From assembly GCA_003512955.1 (NCBI GenBank), contig DOTG01000003.1, positions 124,001 through 188,000 of the forward strand: a DNA stretch of 64,000 nt, given 5' to 3'. The notes under the pieces are model-generated. The model did not search any database and was not told the DNA's origin. It worked only from the letters and a program-made list of their open reading frames with translations. Numbering within the stretch: position 1 is the stretch's first letter; each line of letters starts with the position of its first letter. The position numbers were made by a program, and so were the translations under genes. Origin of the DNA: Marinilabiliales bacterium. GTDB taxonomy: Bacteria > Bacteroidota > Bacteroidia > Bacteroidales > SZUA-534. Below are positions 24,120-33,461 of this stretch, in pieces.

Positions 24120-24123
24120 TATT

Positions 24124-25341
24124 CTACCCCAAAATAAGTTTCTGGGCCGGGTCGTCACCGTTTAGCAACATCCGTTCGGGGTGTTCAATCAGTTCTTTAA
24201 TTTTTACCAAAAAACCCACAGAATCTTTTCCGTCCACCAGCCGATGGTCGTACGAAAGGGCAATGTACATCATGGGGCGGATAACCACCTGGCCGTTTTC
24301 GGCAATGGGGCGCTCTAAAATATTATGCATTCCTAAAATCCCGGCTTGGGGCGGATTGATAATCGGGGTGGATAATAACGAACCAAAAACGCCGCCATTG
24401 GTGATGGTAAAGGTCCCGCCGCTCATTTCGTCGAGCGATATTTTTGCCTCCCGGGCTTTTTGGGCCATCCGGGCTATCGCCAATTCAATTTGAGGAAGCG
24501 GCATTTCGTGGCAATTTCGCAAAATGGGAACCATCAATCCTTTGGGGGTCTGCACGGCAATGCCGATATCGGTATAATTAAAGCTGATTATATCATCACC
24601 ATCAATCATTGAATTAATGTTGGGGAATTTTTGTAAGGCAATAGAGGCTGCTTTTGTAAAAAAAGACATAAAGCCCAATTTCACTCCAAACTTTTGCTGA
24701 AATCCATCTTTATATTGTTCACGCAAACTCATTACCGGCTGCATGTTCACTTCATTAAAGGTAGTTAACATGGCGGTCTGGTTCTTTACCTGAACCAACC
24801 GTTGGCTCAGTTTTTTCCGGAGCGGGCTCATTTTTACCCGGTTTTCCGATCGTTCATGCCTGATCGGAACTTCTGCCGGGGTTGAGTCTTGAGCCAAAAG
24901 GGCTTCAACCTCTTTCACTCCAATCCGGTGAGCTTTCATAAGCAATTCCTCTACCGATACCCCTTTTTCTTTTAATACTTCTTTGGCTAAAGGGGTTACT
25001 TTTAACGCGTGTTGGGTTTCTTCTTGCTCCAAAACGGGCTTGTGCGTTGCTGCAGGTTCTTCAGCCTTCTTTACTTGAGAAGTTGTATTTGTATTGCTGT
25101 TTTTTGCATCAGTATCAATCAGGCAAGCAATAGAACCTACTGCAATAGTTCCGCCTTCAGGAATAAGGATGTTAATCTGCCCGGATTCGGACGCGTTAAG
25201 GGTCAAGGTAGCTTTGTCCGATTCCAGTTCGGCAATCTCCTGGTTTTTTTCCACAAAATCTCCATCCGCAACAAACCAGGTGGTGAGTTGCACCTCGCTG
25301 ATTGATTCGCCTGGACTAGGAATTTTTATTTCAATTTTCAT
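24124..25341 (-). CDS. sucB: 2-oxoglutarate dehydrogenase E2 (dihydrolipoyl succinyltransferase)
   Basis: A 405-residue E2 subunit of the TCA-cycle 2-oxoglutarate dehydrogenase complex. An N-terminal lipoyl domain carries lipoyl-Lys 43 in ELESDKATLTL. A Ser/Thr/Gln/Glu linker and a peripheral-subunit binding domain (VTPLAKEVLKEKGVSVEELL) follow, then the acyltransferase core (MSPLRKKLSQRLV, GIAVQTPKGLMVPI, ITNGGVFGSLLSTPI) with catalytic SYDHRLVDGKD. It transfers succinyl groups to CoA. It is 54 bp downstream of sucA; the E3 (lpd) gene is not in the window. Confidence 0.95.
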   Translation of the reverse strand: MKIEIKIPSPGESISEVQLTTWFVADGDFVEKNQEIAELESDKATLTLNASESGQINILIPEGGTIAVGSIACLIDTDAKNSNTNTTSQVKKAEEPAATHKPVLEQEETQHALKVTPLAKEVLKEKGVSVEELLMKAHRIGVKEVEALLAQDSTPAEVPIRHERSENRVKMSPLRKKLSQRLVQVKNQTAMLTTFNEVNMQPVMSLREQYKDGFQQKFGVKLGFMSFFTKAASIALQKFPNINSMIDGDDIISFNYTDIGIAVQTPKGLMVPILRNCHEMPLPQIELAIARMAQKAREAKISLDEMSGGTFTITNGGVFGSLLSTPIINPPQAGILGMHNILERPIAENGQVVIRPMMYIALSYDHRLVDGKDSVGFLVKIKELIEHPERMLLNGDDPAQKLILG

Positions 25342-25395
25342 TATATGTCGTTCGTTAGATTCTACTTTCAGAAAACTTTATCCGTTCAACTTCAA

Positions 25396-28212
25396 TTAAG
25401 GTTCTATTTTAAAATAATCATGCTGCTTCAGAACAGGGTCCTTCAATTTTCCCGATTGGCATTGCAATCCACAATACGGGTTTTTCAATTCACAGGTACA
25501 CTTTTTAAATACTTTATTAACAATCTCCTCTTGTTCCCGGTGATGCAGTTCATGCAAACCAACTGCCGGGCTACCACTGGCTGGGCGGAAGATTCCTTCA
25601 ATATCTATTTGGGCCAATTCATTGCGCACAAAATACCAGGCCCCCATATTCATCGGCTCCTCTTGTATCCAAATAATTTTTTGCGCATTCCTGTATTTCG
25701 ATACCAGTGCCTCAATTTCTTTTACCGGCAACGGATAAATCTGCTCAATCCTCACCAGGGCAATATCTTTCACCCCAAGGGAATTTTTCTCTTTCAGCAA
25801 ATCAAAATAGATTTTACCGGTACAAAATACCAACCGGGTCACTTTATCGGGAATGGTATCGGCATCATCAATAACCCGTTGGAAACTTCCTTGGATAAAT
25901 TCTATTTTTGCCGAAACCGCTTGAGGGTGACGGAGCAAACTCTTTGGGGTGAAAATAACCATCGGGGTTCTAAAATCCCTTTTCACTTGCTGCCTCAGGG
26001 CATGGAACAGGTTAGCCGGTGTAGTCAGGTTCAGCAATTGCATGTTGTTTTTTGCACTCAAAGTAATGAAGCGTTCCATCCTTGCACTTGAATGTTCAGG
26101 CCCTTGCCCCTCAAAACCATGAGGCAGCATCAGTACCAGGCCATTCATAATCCCCCACTTTTCTTCGGCCGAACAAAGGTATTGATCAATGATTACCTGC
26201 GCCACATTATGAAAATCGCCAAACTGTGCTTCCCAAATATTTAAGCTTTTGGGTGCCGCAAGCGCATAACCGTATTCAAAACCCAGCACTCCGTATTCAT
26301 TCAAAGGTGAATTATATACATCAAATTCAGCCTGCTCCTTGCGGATGTTTTTCAAGGGCACATATTTTTCGGCTGTGGTCTCTTTTACCAAAACGGCGTG
26401 CCGATGCGAAAAGGTTCCCCGTTGCGAATCTTGTCCACTCAAGCGTACCGGAATCCCTTCATCTACCAGCGATGCATAAGCTAACAATTCACCCAGGGCC
26501 CAATCGAGCCGGTCCTCTTGAATCATTTGTTTACGGTCTTCAAACAATTTGCTTATTTTGTTAAAGAAACCTTCCTTTTCAGGAAGATAATTTATTTTTT
26601 CAGCCAATTCCAATAATTTCTTTTTGTCGATGGCCGTTGCAAGACTCTTATGGAAATCGCCAGCTTCGGCATGCCTGAACTCCAGCCAATCCTCAACCAG
26701 GAATTGTTTGATGGCAACTTTCGAATCCTGCATGGCAATGCTTAGTTTTTCTTCCAGAGTCTGTTCAAATTCATTCTCTATCTTAAGGAGCACTTCCTGA
26801 GCAAAAGACTGGTTCTTTATTAATTTATCGGCATAAATATCTCTGGGATTCGGGTGTTTTGTAATAGCCTTGTAAAGCAATGGCTGTGTGTATCGGGGTT
26901 CATCCCCTTCGTTATGTCCATACTTTCGATACGATAAGATATCGATAAATACATCTTTATGGAAAAGCTGCCGGTACTCCATAGCTAAACGGGCTGTAAA
27001 GATAAGCGATTCCACATCATCGCCATTCACATGAAAAACCGGGCAGCGGGTTACCTTTGCCACATCGGTACAGTAGGTGCTTGAGCGGGCCTCCAGGTAA
27101 TTTGTGGTAAAACCGACCTGGTTGTTGATAACCAAATGAATAGTCCCCCCTGTTTGGTATCCGGGCAGTTCCGACATTTGAATTACTTCATAAACCACAC
27201 CCTGGCCGGCAATGGCCGCATCGCCATGAATTAGAATAGGAGCTAATTGATTTGGATTGTTCTGATACTTATGCTTGATTTTGGCATGTGCTATTCCTTG
27301 AATGACCGGCCCCACAGTTTCCAGATGCGACGGGTTTGGAGCCAAATTCAGCCGGACTTTTTTCCCTTTGTCGGTGGTAATAGTATTTCCGTACCCTAAA
27401 TGGTATTTCACATCGCCCAACGAAATGGAATCAATATACGATTTGCCGGTAAATTCCCTAAATATCAGTTCATAGGGTTTTTTCATGATATTGGCAAGCA
27501 CATTCAACCGTCCCCGGTGCGACATCCCTATCACAAATTCCTGAATCCCCAGCTCTGAACCAATTTCTATGATAGCATCCAATGAAGGGATTAGTGTTTC
27601 GGTCCCCTCAAGGGAGAACCGTTTTTGTCCAATAAATTTTTTATGAATAAATTTTTCAAATCCTACTGCCGATACCAAATGCTGAAAGATATGTAACTGT
27701 TCTGTAGATGAATAAGTTGTTGTGTTCTGGCTGCTCTCCATTTTTTGCCTTAACCATTCTACTTCCTTAGGATCGCGGATATACAGGTATTCTACGCCAA
27801 TAGAATCGCAATAGGTTTTATCCAGATGGCTGATTATATTTTGCAGGGTGGCTTTCCCCATGCCAATAGTTTCACCAGCAGCAAATTCTTTAAACAAATC
27901 CGGTTCTTCAAGCCCAAACTGATCAATAGTAAGGGGCGGGTGATATTTCCGGCGTTCACGGACCGGGTTGGTTTTTGTAAAAAGGTGGCCCCGTTGGCGG
28001 TAGGCATTTATCAGATTAAGCACATTAAATTCCTTAGGTGTTACCTGGGTATTCGAAATTTCTTCGGTTTGATAGTTCTTGCGTGCAAACTCAAATCCTT
28101 TGAAAAAATCGATCCATTGCGGTTCTATGGATTCCGGGCTTGTTTTGAATTTCTGATATAAGTCATCTAGTGCTTCGGCCGAAATATGATTTAAAAAGGT
28201 CAATTTGTCCAT
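25396..28212 (-). CDS. sucA: 2-oxoglutarate dehydrogenase E1
   Basis: A 938-residue thiamine-diphosphate enzyme that decarboxylates 2-oxoglutarate. The N-terminal E2-binding helix is present (MDKLTFLNHISAEALDDLYQ). The ThDP region has GMSHRGRLNVLANI, HGDAAIAGQGVVYE and NNQVGFTT. The transketolase-like C-terminal half has LSGQDSQRGTFSHRHAVL and LPHGFEGQGPEHSSAR. Length is normal. Genes sucA-sucB form one minus-strand operon; upstream are a sigma factor terminator and 220 bp of AT-rich spacer. Confidence 0.96.
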   Translation of the reverse strand: MDKLTFLNHISAEALDDLYQKFKTSPESIEPQWIDFFKGFEFARKNYQTEEISNTQVTPKEFNVLNLINAYRQRGHLFTKTNPVRERRKYHPPLTIDQFGLEEPDLFKEFAAGETIGMGKATLQNIISHLDKTYCDSIGVEYLYIRDPKEVEWLRQKMESSQNTTTYSSTEQLHIFQHLVSAVGFEKFIHKKFIGQKRFSLEGTETLIPSLDAIIEIGSELGIQEFVIGMSHRGRLNVLANIMKKPYELIFREFTGKSYIDSISLGDVKYHLGYGNTITTDKGKKVRLNLAPNPSHLETVGPVIQGIAHAKIKHKYQNNPNQLAPILIHGDAAIAGQGVVYEVIQMSELPGYQTGGTIHLVINNQVGFTTNYLEARSSTYCTDVAKVTRCPVFHVNGDDVESLIFTARLAMEYRQLFHKDVFIDILSYRKYGHNEGDEPRYTQPLLYKAITKHPNPRDIYADKLIKNQSFAQEVLLKIENEFEQTLEEKLSIAMQDSKVAIKQFLVEDWLEFRHAEAGDFHKSLATAIDKKKLLELAEKINYLPEKEGFFNKISKLFEDRKQMIQEDRLDWALGELLAYASLVDEGIPVRLSGQDSQRGTFSHRHAVLVKETTAEKYVPLKNIRKEQAEFDVYNSPLNEYGVLGFEYGYALAAPKSLNIWEAQFGDFHNVAQVIIDQYLCSAEEKWGIMNGLVLMLPHGFEGQGPEHSSARMERFITLSAKNNMQLLNLTTPANLFHALRQQVKRDFRTPMVIFTPKSLLRHPQAVSAKIEFIQGSFQRVIDDADTIPDKVTRLVFCTGKIYFDLLKEKNSLGVKDIALVRIEQIYPLPVKEIEALVSKYRNAQKIIWIQEEPMNMGAWYFVRNELAQIDIEGIFRPASGSPAVGLHELHHREQEEIVNKVFKKCTCELKNPYCGLQCQSGKLKDPVLKQHDYFKIEP

Positions 28213-28389
28213 TCGCTGGGATTGTTAAATTTCAGGTAATTTAACATTTATATTTTGTGCTTTGTTTGAAACTTTATTTGGGTAGAAATATATTCATAAC
28301 TAAATGTATTTACTTCACAATGTGCAGCTTATAAACACATCAGCACATAATCAAATTCAAATGACATCTGTTATAAAACATTATTAACG

Positions 28390-28420
28390 GAAAAACCCGG
28401 GAATGTCCCGGGTTTTTCCA
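28390..28420 (-). terminator. Terminator of the CarH-linked sigma gene
   Basis: Perfect 14-bp arms (GGAAAAACCCGGGA and TCCCGGGTTTTTCC) with a three-base loop, 15 bp after the sigma stop on the minus strand, ending in five T. It also insulates sucA. Confidence 0.85.
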
Positions 28421-28435
28421 TTTATCGTCGAATTA

Positions 28436-28954
28436 TTACCTGTACTCACTCTTGTATTCGGGCAAGGTGTCCATCAATTTTTGGCGGGCAAAAAATATCT
28501 TGCTTTTTACCGTTCCGATGGGAATGTTTAATTTTTCAGCAATTTCTTTGTATTTAAACCCATCTGTAAACATTTGGAAAGGAATGCGGAAATCGTCTTG
28601 CAAACTGTCAACTTTCTTCCGAATCTCTCTATAAGAATGCTCCGATTCTGGAGACACAGCCTCTTGTTTATGAGGCAGGTTCTCGTTGTTATCGGTTTTG
28701 TTGAAAATGGTATTTGATTTTACATTCCTGCGATAATTATTTATAAAGGTATTTTTCATGATAGTATAGGCCCATGAATTAAAATTACGTGGGTCGGTAA
28801 ATTTATCACGATTGGTTAACGCTTTCAACATAGTCTCCTGTAAAAGGTCTTTCGCCTCCTCAGTATTTGATGTCAAGCTATAGGCAAAATACTTTAATTT
28901 GTCCTCAATGCTCAACAATTTGTTGGTGAATTCCATTGCTGTCATAATGGTCAT
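28436..28954 (-). CDS. ECF-type RNA polymerase sigma factor, partner of a CarH-like regulator
   Basis: A 172-residue region 2 + region 4 sigma factor. Region 2: EEAKDLLQETMLKALTNRDKF and NSWAYTIMKNTFINNYRR. Region 4: FQMFTDGFKYKEIAEKLNIP and GTVKSKIFFARQKLM. Alternative starts exist at the third and sixth Met-bearing positions of MTIMTAMEF. In many Bacteroidota a sigma factor of this type sits next to a MerR-family cobalamin regulator and carotenoid genes; here only the regulator (449 bp upstream, same strand) is present. Putative operator sites lie in between. Likely driver of a light or oxidative stress regulon; inference. Confidence 0.9.
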   Translation of the reverse strand: MTIMTAMEFTNKLLSIEDKLKYFAYSLTSNTEEAKDLLQETMLKALTNRDKFTDPRNFNSWAYTIMKNTFINNYRRNVKSNTIFNKTDNNENLPHKQEAVSPESEHSYREIRKKVDSLQDDFRIPFQMFTDGFKYKEIAEKLNIPIGTVKSKIFFARQKLMDTLPEYKSEYR

Positions 28955-29403
28955 ATTTTAAGGTTAGTGTTTTGTTTAATTATAAGTTCTTATAACATTA
29001 ACAAAAATGTTTAAGCAAATTAAATATTAATTAAACACTTTTCAAAATACTTTTTATGATTTTTTTTCACTAAATAGACTTTTTCTAAATAATAGAACAA
29101 TGTAATGTACTGTTTTTGTGTTATTTAAATATAATCATAATTGTTTTATACAAATAGTGGCGGCTGTAAAAAGTTATTAACTTCTATGGAAAAAATATTG
29201 CAAAATGAATTAAAAAACTATTCATATTGCACATTAAAATGATTCAAAATTCACATTTTGTTTAACAATCTTTTTATTCAAAATTGTACGTTATTGATAA
29301 GCAATAACTTTAGAATTCCATTTGTTTAACGAAATTAAAATTACAGCAGCATTTGAAGTTCAGTTTTTGGTTAAACTACTTTTTAGTTTAAATAAAAAGT
29401 AAA
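28955..29403. promoter_or_regulatory. AT-rich control region with repeated TTGTTTAA sites
   Basis: 449 bp without a gene between the regulator stop and the sigma start. TTGTTTAA occurs at 28972-28979, and TTGTTTAAC at 29258-29266 and 29322-29330, all on the plus strand. The first is only 18 bp before the sigma ATG. The same octamer occurs twice upstream of the regulator itself, so it is a candidate operator of the CarH-like protein. No exact TAnnTTTG -7 box was seen for the sigma gene. Confidence 0.4.
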
Positions 29404-30288
29404 TTAACTACTGAAAAGCTTTTGGAAATCGCGGATGGAATTCATTTTAAGGATATTTGAAGGAAGCGGATACTGGTAGTTCTCAATCTGTTGGCCAATA
29501 AAAATGATGGTTTGATCCTTAAATTGCTCTGAGAGTATGTGAATGTATTCCTTCATCCGGGGTACAGAAATAGCGTTGGTGAGTGAGGTAACTAAATAGT
29601 CGGATTGATGAAAGAAATTAAACTCATCAAGGCTGTAAAAAGGGATTGAGGTTCCCAAATAAGTAACATGTTGATTGTACTTTTTTAATAAATAATAGGC
29701 AAAAAGCAGGCTGATTTCATGCTGCTCCCCTTCAGGGAGGAAAAGAATAAAACGTTTGCTCTTGTCGTTGTATGAGGCTAAAAGACCATCAATGGCTACA
29801 ATAATTTTCCGCCGGATAATGTTTGTCGCAAAATGCTCCTGAGCAGGTGTAATGGTACCCGTTTGCCATAAAAGGCCCAGCTTCGATAAAAAAGGAGTAA
29901 TTATTTCCAGATATGTATTTTCGAAACCCCTGTTAATGTACGATACCGTAAGAAGTTTCTCGAATTTTTGAAGGTTCATGTGAAACATAGCCATGGTAAG
30001 TGCCTGCACCTGATCTTCCACATCGCTTGTCCGTGAGGTAAATTCGATGACTTTTTCACCAATTTCCTGATCGCTAAATTCGGCAATACGCGAAATCTTT
30101 ATCCCATTTTTATTCAAAACTGAAATATTCAATAACTTTTTAAGATCGTTGGCCGAATAATAACGGATATTTGTATCTGTCCGGCTTGGTTCCAACAATC
30201 CGTAGCGCTTCTCCCAAATACGGATGGTGTGGGCTTTAATGCCTGTAAGCTTTTCTAAATCATTGATATTGTAATAGGTTTCTTTCAT
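29404..30288 (-). CDS. CarH/LitR-like MerR regulator with cobalamin-binding photosensor domain
   Basis: A 294-residue regulator. N-terminal MerR winged HTH (1-70: YYNINDLEKLTGIKAHTIRI, WEKRYGLLEP). A four-helix B12-binding domain contains W141-x9-E151-H152 (WQTGTITPAQEH), the motif that caps adenosylcobalamin in CarH. A Rossmann domain has H190 in GEQHEISL, in the place of the lower cobalt ligand His, and YLGTSIP. CarH proteins bind DNA as tetramers in the dark and release it when light breaks the Co-C bond. All signature residues are present, so light sensing is likely. ATG at 30288 chosen over a TTG one codon upstream. Confidence 0.85.
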   Translation of the reverse strand: MKETYYNINDLEKLTGIKAHTIRIWEKRYGLLEPSRTDTNIRYYSANDLKKLLNISVLNKNGIKISRIAEFSDQEIGEKVIEFTSRTSDVEDQVQALTMAMFHMNLQKFEKLLTVSYINRGFENTYLEIITPFLSKLGLLWQTGTITPAQEHFATNIIRRKIIVAIDGLLASYNDKSKRFILFLPEGEQHEISLLFAYYLLKKYNQHVTYLGTSIPFYSLDEFNFFHQSDYLVTSLTNAISVPRMKEYIHILSEQFKDQTIIFIGQQIENYQYPLPSNILKMNSIRDFQKLFSS

Positions 30289-30299
30289 CAAAAGGCAAT

Positions 30300-30328
30300 G
30301 TTAAACAATTTTTATAATAGCTAAACAA
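30300..30328 (-). promoter_or_regulatory. Candidate autoregulatory operator of the CarH-like gene
   Basis: On the minus strand TTGTTTAG (30321-30328) and TTGTTTAAC (30300-30308) are direct repeats 20 bp apart, about two helical turns, just before the ATG. The same octamer recurs upstream of the sigma gene. Confidence 0.45.
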
Positions 30329-30421
30329 AAAACAATAAAATACCCCGAACCAACACATTCAATTACCCTTTGCAGATTGTTTGAAATCTTTACAAAACAG
30401 GTGAGACTCCGCATCATCAAT

Positions 30422-30429
30422 TAAATTTG
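30422..30429 (+). promoter_or_regulatory. -7 element upstream of the AddB-like gene
   Basis: TAAATTTG matches TAnnTTTG, about 80 bases before the ATG at 30512. Confidence 0.35.
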
Positions 30430-30511
30430 TTATTTTGTGGTTAAAATGCCAATATAACATTCAAACCGGGTTTTGGTTTTTGTTTGAGGAAACATATAAA
30501 ATTCAATACCA

Positions 30512-33391
30512 ATGGAACAGTTCCTGATGAGTGTCGCAAAGTGGTCGGTAAACCATGAAAGCATCAATCCTTTAAATACATGGTGGGTATTCCCAAACCG
30601 TCGTTCGGGGGTATTTTTCATGCATTACTACAAAAAATTAATGTCCGAAAAAACATCCGCCATGCCTCAATGGCTCCCTCAAACAAAAACTATCAACGAA
30701 TTTATTGGGGAGTTTAGCCGCATTGCTGTAGCTGAACCCATTGAATTATTAGCTATCCTTTATAAAATATATCTGAAAAAAACAGGCTCATTGGAACCAT
30801 TCGACCATTTTTATATGTGGGGAGAAATGATGTTGAACGATTTTAACGATATTGACAAATACAGAGTAAGTCCTGACCTTGTATTTTCGAACCTGAAAGC
30901 ACTCAAGGAAATGGACGACAAGCTATCCTACTTAACCAATGAGCAACTCCAGATTGTTAAACGTTTTTTTTCGTCACTCGAAAGTTGGGAACCCTCGGAG
31001 GTAAAACAACGGTTTTTGGAAATTTGGGAGGTCTTACTTCCTGTGTATCAAGAATTCCGAGAAACACTTGTAACTCATAAAATTGGCTACGAAGGGTTGG
31101 CTTACGATTTAGCCTTAAAGAACATTGAAAAAACCAACGATGCCGATTTACCATTCACAAACCTGTTTTTTGTGGGTTTTAACGCCATTACTCCAACTGA
31201 AGAGCATTTATTTACCGTATTCCGTAATCGGAAATTTGCGCAATTCTTTTGGGATTACGATCAGTTTTATATCGAAAATGAACACATGGAGGCTGGATTG
31301 TTCCTCAGAAAACATCTGAAAAATTTTCCCGAACCTGTTGATTTCACTATACAAAGGGATGTTTTAAAAAATAAAACCATTCAAGCAATTTCAGTACCCA
31401 CCGATAGCGGTCAGATACACAAAGCCGCCCGATTGGTTTCAAAAATACCCTCTGACGCTGTTTCCGACACTGCTCTGGTATTGTCTGACGAAAATTTATT
31501 GATGCCTACATTGCAACAGATACCTGAAAATGTGGAAGATATCAATGTTACCATGGGTTTCCCTTTTACAGAATCATTAACTGGAAGTTTTATCAACAGC
31601 TTGATCCAATTGCAGTTAAATGCAAAGCATTCAGCAGCACATGGATTCCGGTTTTACTACAAAAATGTATTGGCCTTGTTGAGGCATCCATTTATTCAAC
31701 AAGCTGCACCAATCTTTGCCGAAGAAATGGTATCGCGGGTACTAAAAGAAAATCTGATCCAGATTCCGGCAAAAGAAATACAGGTCACCCCGCTATTTTA
31801 CTCTATTTTTGCACCTACCCATGACAAAACAGCATTCCTAAACTTGCTCAAAGACATTCTTTCTCAATTAAAAAAGGATGTTTGGAACAGCAATGCAAAT
31901 CAGGAATTGCTTTTGGAACAGGAATTTGCCTTGAAAGCCTATTTAACAGCCTTACAATTATCGGAACAAATTAACAATCAACAGGTAACATTAACCCTGC
32001 CTACTTATTTTAAACTGCTCCAGAAGGTGCTAAACCAGCTCAAAGTCCCCTTTGAGGGGGAACCAATCAATGGACTGCAAGTGATGGGTTTTTTGGAGAC
32101 ACGAAATCTTGATTTTAAAAATGTAATTATTCTTTCAGTGAATGAAGGGCAATTGCCAACATCGGGCCATGCACCTTCATTTATTCCGTATAGTTTACGC
32201 CGTGGTTTTGGTCTGCCTACCCGTGAATTACACGATGCCATGTATGCCTATTACTTTTACCGCCTTTTACAACGGGCCGAAAATGTTTGGTTACTTTACA
32301 ATGTTGGCTTAAACGGGATCAACAGTGAAGATAAGAGCCGCTTTATTTACCAGATGCTTTACAATAAATACTTTAACGTTACCCTTGAAAACGACAGTCA
32401 GCTTATTTCCGTTTCAAAAAGCGAACCCATTTCCGTTCCCAAAGATGCACAGGTTTTGGCCGCATTAAAGCAGTTTACACTGATTGAAAGTGAGAAAAAA
32501 TTATCACCAAGTGCACTTTCGGGTTATATCATCTGCCCACTCCGCTTTTATTACAGAACCATTGCCGGCATTCATGAACCCGACGAAGTAGAAGAACAGA
32601 TTGATGCCCGGCTGTTTGGCAATATCTTCCATTTAGTTTCCGAGAAGTTTTATACTCAGTTTTTTAATCAAAACGAGTTAGTGACCACCGAGAAGTTAGC
32701 ATCGCTGCAAAAAAATGACAAAGCATTAGACGTCTGGATAAAAGAGGCTTTTAAAGAGGTGTTGATTGGCAAAAACTCTTCCAAGGAATATTCAATTGAA
32801 GGTAAAAATCTGATAGTATTTGAAGTCATCCGGAAATACTTGCACCAATTGATTACCATTGATTTAAACCACACCCCGTTTTCTATCGTCGGATTGGAAC
32901 ATAAAATTTCCACTTTATTGCCTGTAAAAATACAGGGAAAAGACATGGATGTGATTTTGGGAGGAACCATTGACCGGTTGGACCGTACAGACAAAGGGTT
33001 GCGTATTATTGATTATAAAACAGGAACTGATAAATTGGGTTTCAACGATTTAGAGCAACTTTTTGATTCGGGGAAAACAAAAGATGTGAAGGCGGTGTTT
33101 CAAACATTTGTATATAGCTTGATGGTTGCTAAAAATTCGCCCGGCGAACGTTATATTTTACCAACCATTTATCAGGTAAAAGATTTCTACAGAGATGATT
33201 TATCATTTAACGTTTATTCTGATAAGTTCGTACCTTTCCAAAACAGCAATTTTATTGAAATCAAAAATGAATTTACCGAAAGATTGGAGCAATTAATAGC
33301 GGAGATATTTGATGCCAGAATACCATTTACCCAAACTGAACATGTAAAGAACTGCGAATTTTGCACATACAAAAATCTATGCAACCGATAA
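30512..33391 (+). CDS. AddB-like PD-(D/E)xK exonuclease with Fe-S cluster motif
   Basis: A 959-residue protein with the layout of the AddB subunit of AddAB double-strand break resection complexes. The N-terminal inactive helicase-like part starts WWVFPNRRSGVFFMHYYKKL. The C-terminal RecB-type nuclease has GNIFHLVSEKFY, then GGTIDRLDRTDKGLRIIDYK (Asp and DYK catalytic). One cysteine in SGYIICPLRFYY and three in CEFCTYKNLC fit the 4Fe-4S staple of AddB nucleases. It probably works with an AddA-type UvrD helicase encoded elsewhere. Single gene, with a hairpin just after the stop. Confidence 0.85.
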   Translation: MEQFLMSVAKWSVNHESINPLNTWWVFPNRRSGVFFMHYYKKLMSEKTSAMPQWLPQTKTINEFIGEFSRIAVAEPIELLAILYKIYLKKTGSLEPFDHFYMWGEMMLNDFNDIDKYRVSPDLVFSNLKALKEMDDKLSYLTNEQLQIVKRFFSSLESWEPSEVKQRFLEIWEVLLPVYQEFRETLVTHKIGYEGLAYDLALKNIEKTNDADLPFTNLFFVGFNAITPTEEHLFTVFRNRKFAQFFWDYDQFYIENEHMEAGLFLRKHLKNFPEPVDFTIQRDVLKNKTIQAISVPTDSGQIHKAARLVSKIPSDAVSDTALVLSDENLLMPTLQQIPENVEDINVTMGFPFTESLTGSFINSLIQLQLNAKHSAAHGFRFYYKNVLALLRHPFIQQAAPIFAEEMVSRVLKENLIQIPAKEIQVTPLFYSIFAPTHDKTAFLNLLKDILSQLKKDVWNSNANQELLLEQEFALKAYLTALQLSEQINNQQVTLTLPTYFKLLQKVLNQLKVPFEGEPINGLQVMGFLETRNLDFKNVIILSVNEGQLPTSGHAPSFIPYSLRRGFGLPTRELHDAMYAYYFYRLLQRAENVWLLYNVGLNGINSEDKSRFIYQMLYNKYFNVTLENDSQLISVSKSEPISVPKDAQVLAALKQFTLIESEKKLSPSALSGYIICPLRFYYRTIAGIHEPDEVEEQIDARLFGNIFHLVSEKFYTQFFNQNELVTTEKLASLQKNDKALDVWIKEAFKEVLIGKNSSKEYSIEGKNLIVFEVIRKYLHQLITIDLNHTPFSIVGLEHKISTLLPVKIQGKDMDVILGGTIDRLDRTDKGLRIIDYKTGTDKLGFNDLEQLFDSGKTKDVKAVFQTFVYSLMVAKNSPGERYILPTIYQVKDFYRDDLSFNVYSDKFVPFQNSNFIEIKNEFTERLEQLIAEIFDARIPFTQTEHVKNCEFCTYKNLCNR

Positions 33392-33393
33392 AA

Positions 33394-33438
33394 AAACTGC
33401 ATCCGTAAAGCTATTCGCAGCTTCAAATGCAGTTCTTT
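33394..33438. terminator. Bidirectional terminator
   Basis: Arms AACTGCAT and ATGCAGTT with an inner AAGCT/AGCTT pair, flanked by A-run and T-rich ends, lie between the convergent AddB-like and sodB genes. Confidence 0.65.
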
Positions 33439-33461
33439 TCAATTCAATTACGTTCTCTCTT

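Larger units (their letters stand above)
23187..24123. other. Long noncoding, repeat-rich spacer
   Basis: 937 bp with no supported gene. In order: AT-rich upstream region of the hypothetical gene, twelve 21-bp tandem units (23546-23797), a block with CTTCGCGTCTTAGCGGCTTG and CCCCTAAAAGGGG, a perfect palindrome (23984-24020) and a dispersed repeat copy (24069-24119). Open frames across the tandem units exist only because 21 is a multiple of three. Confidence 0.7.
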
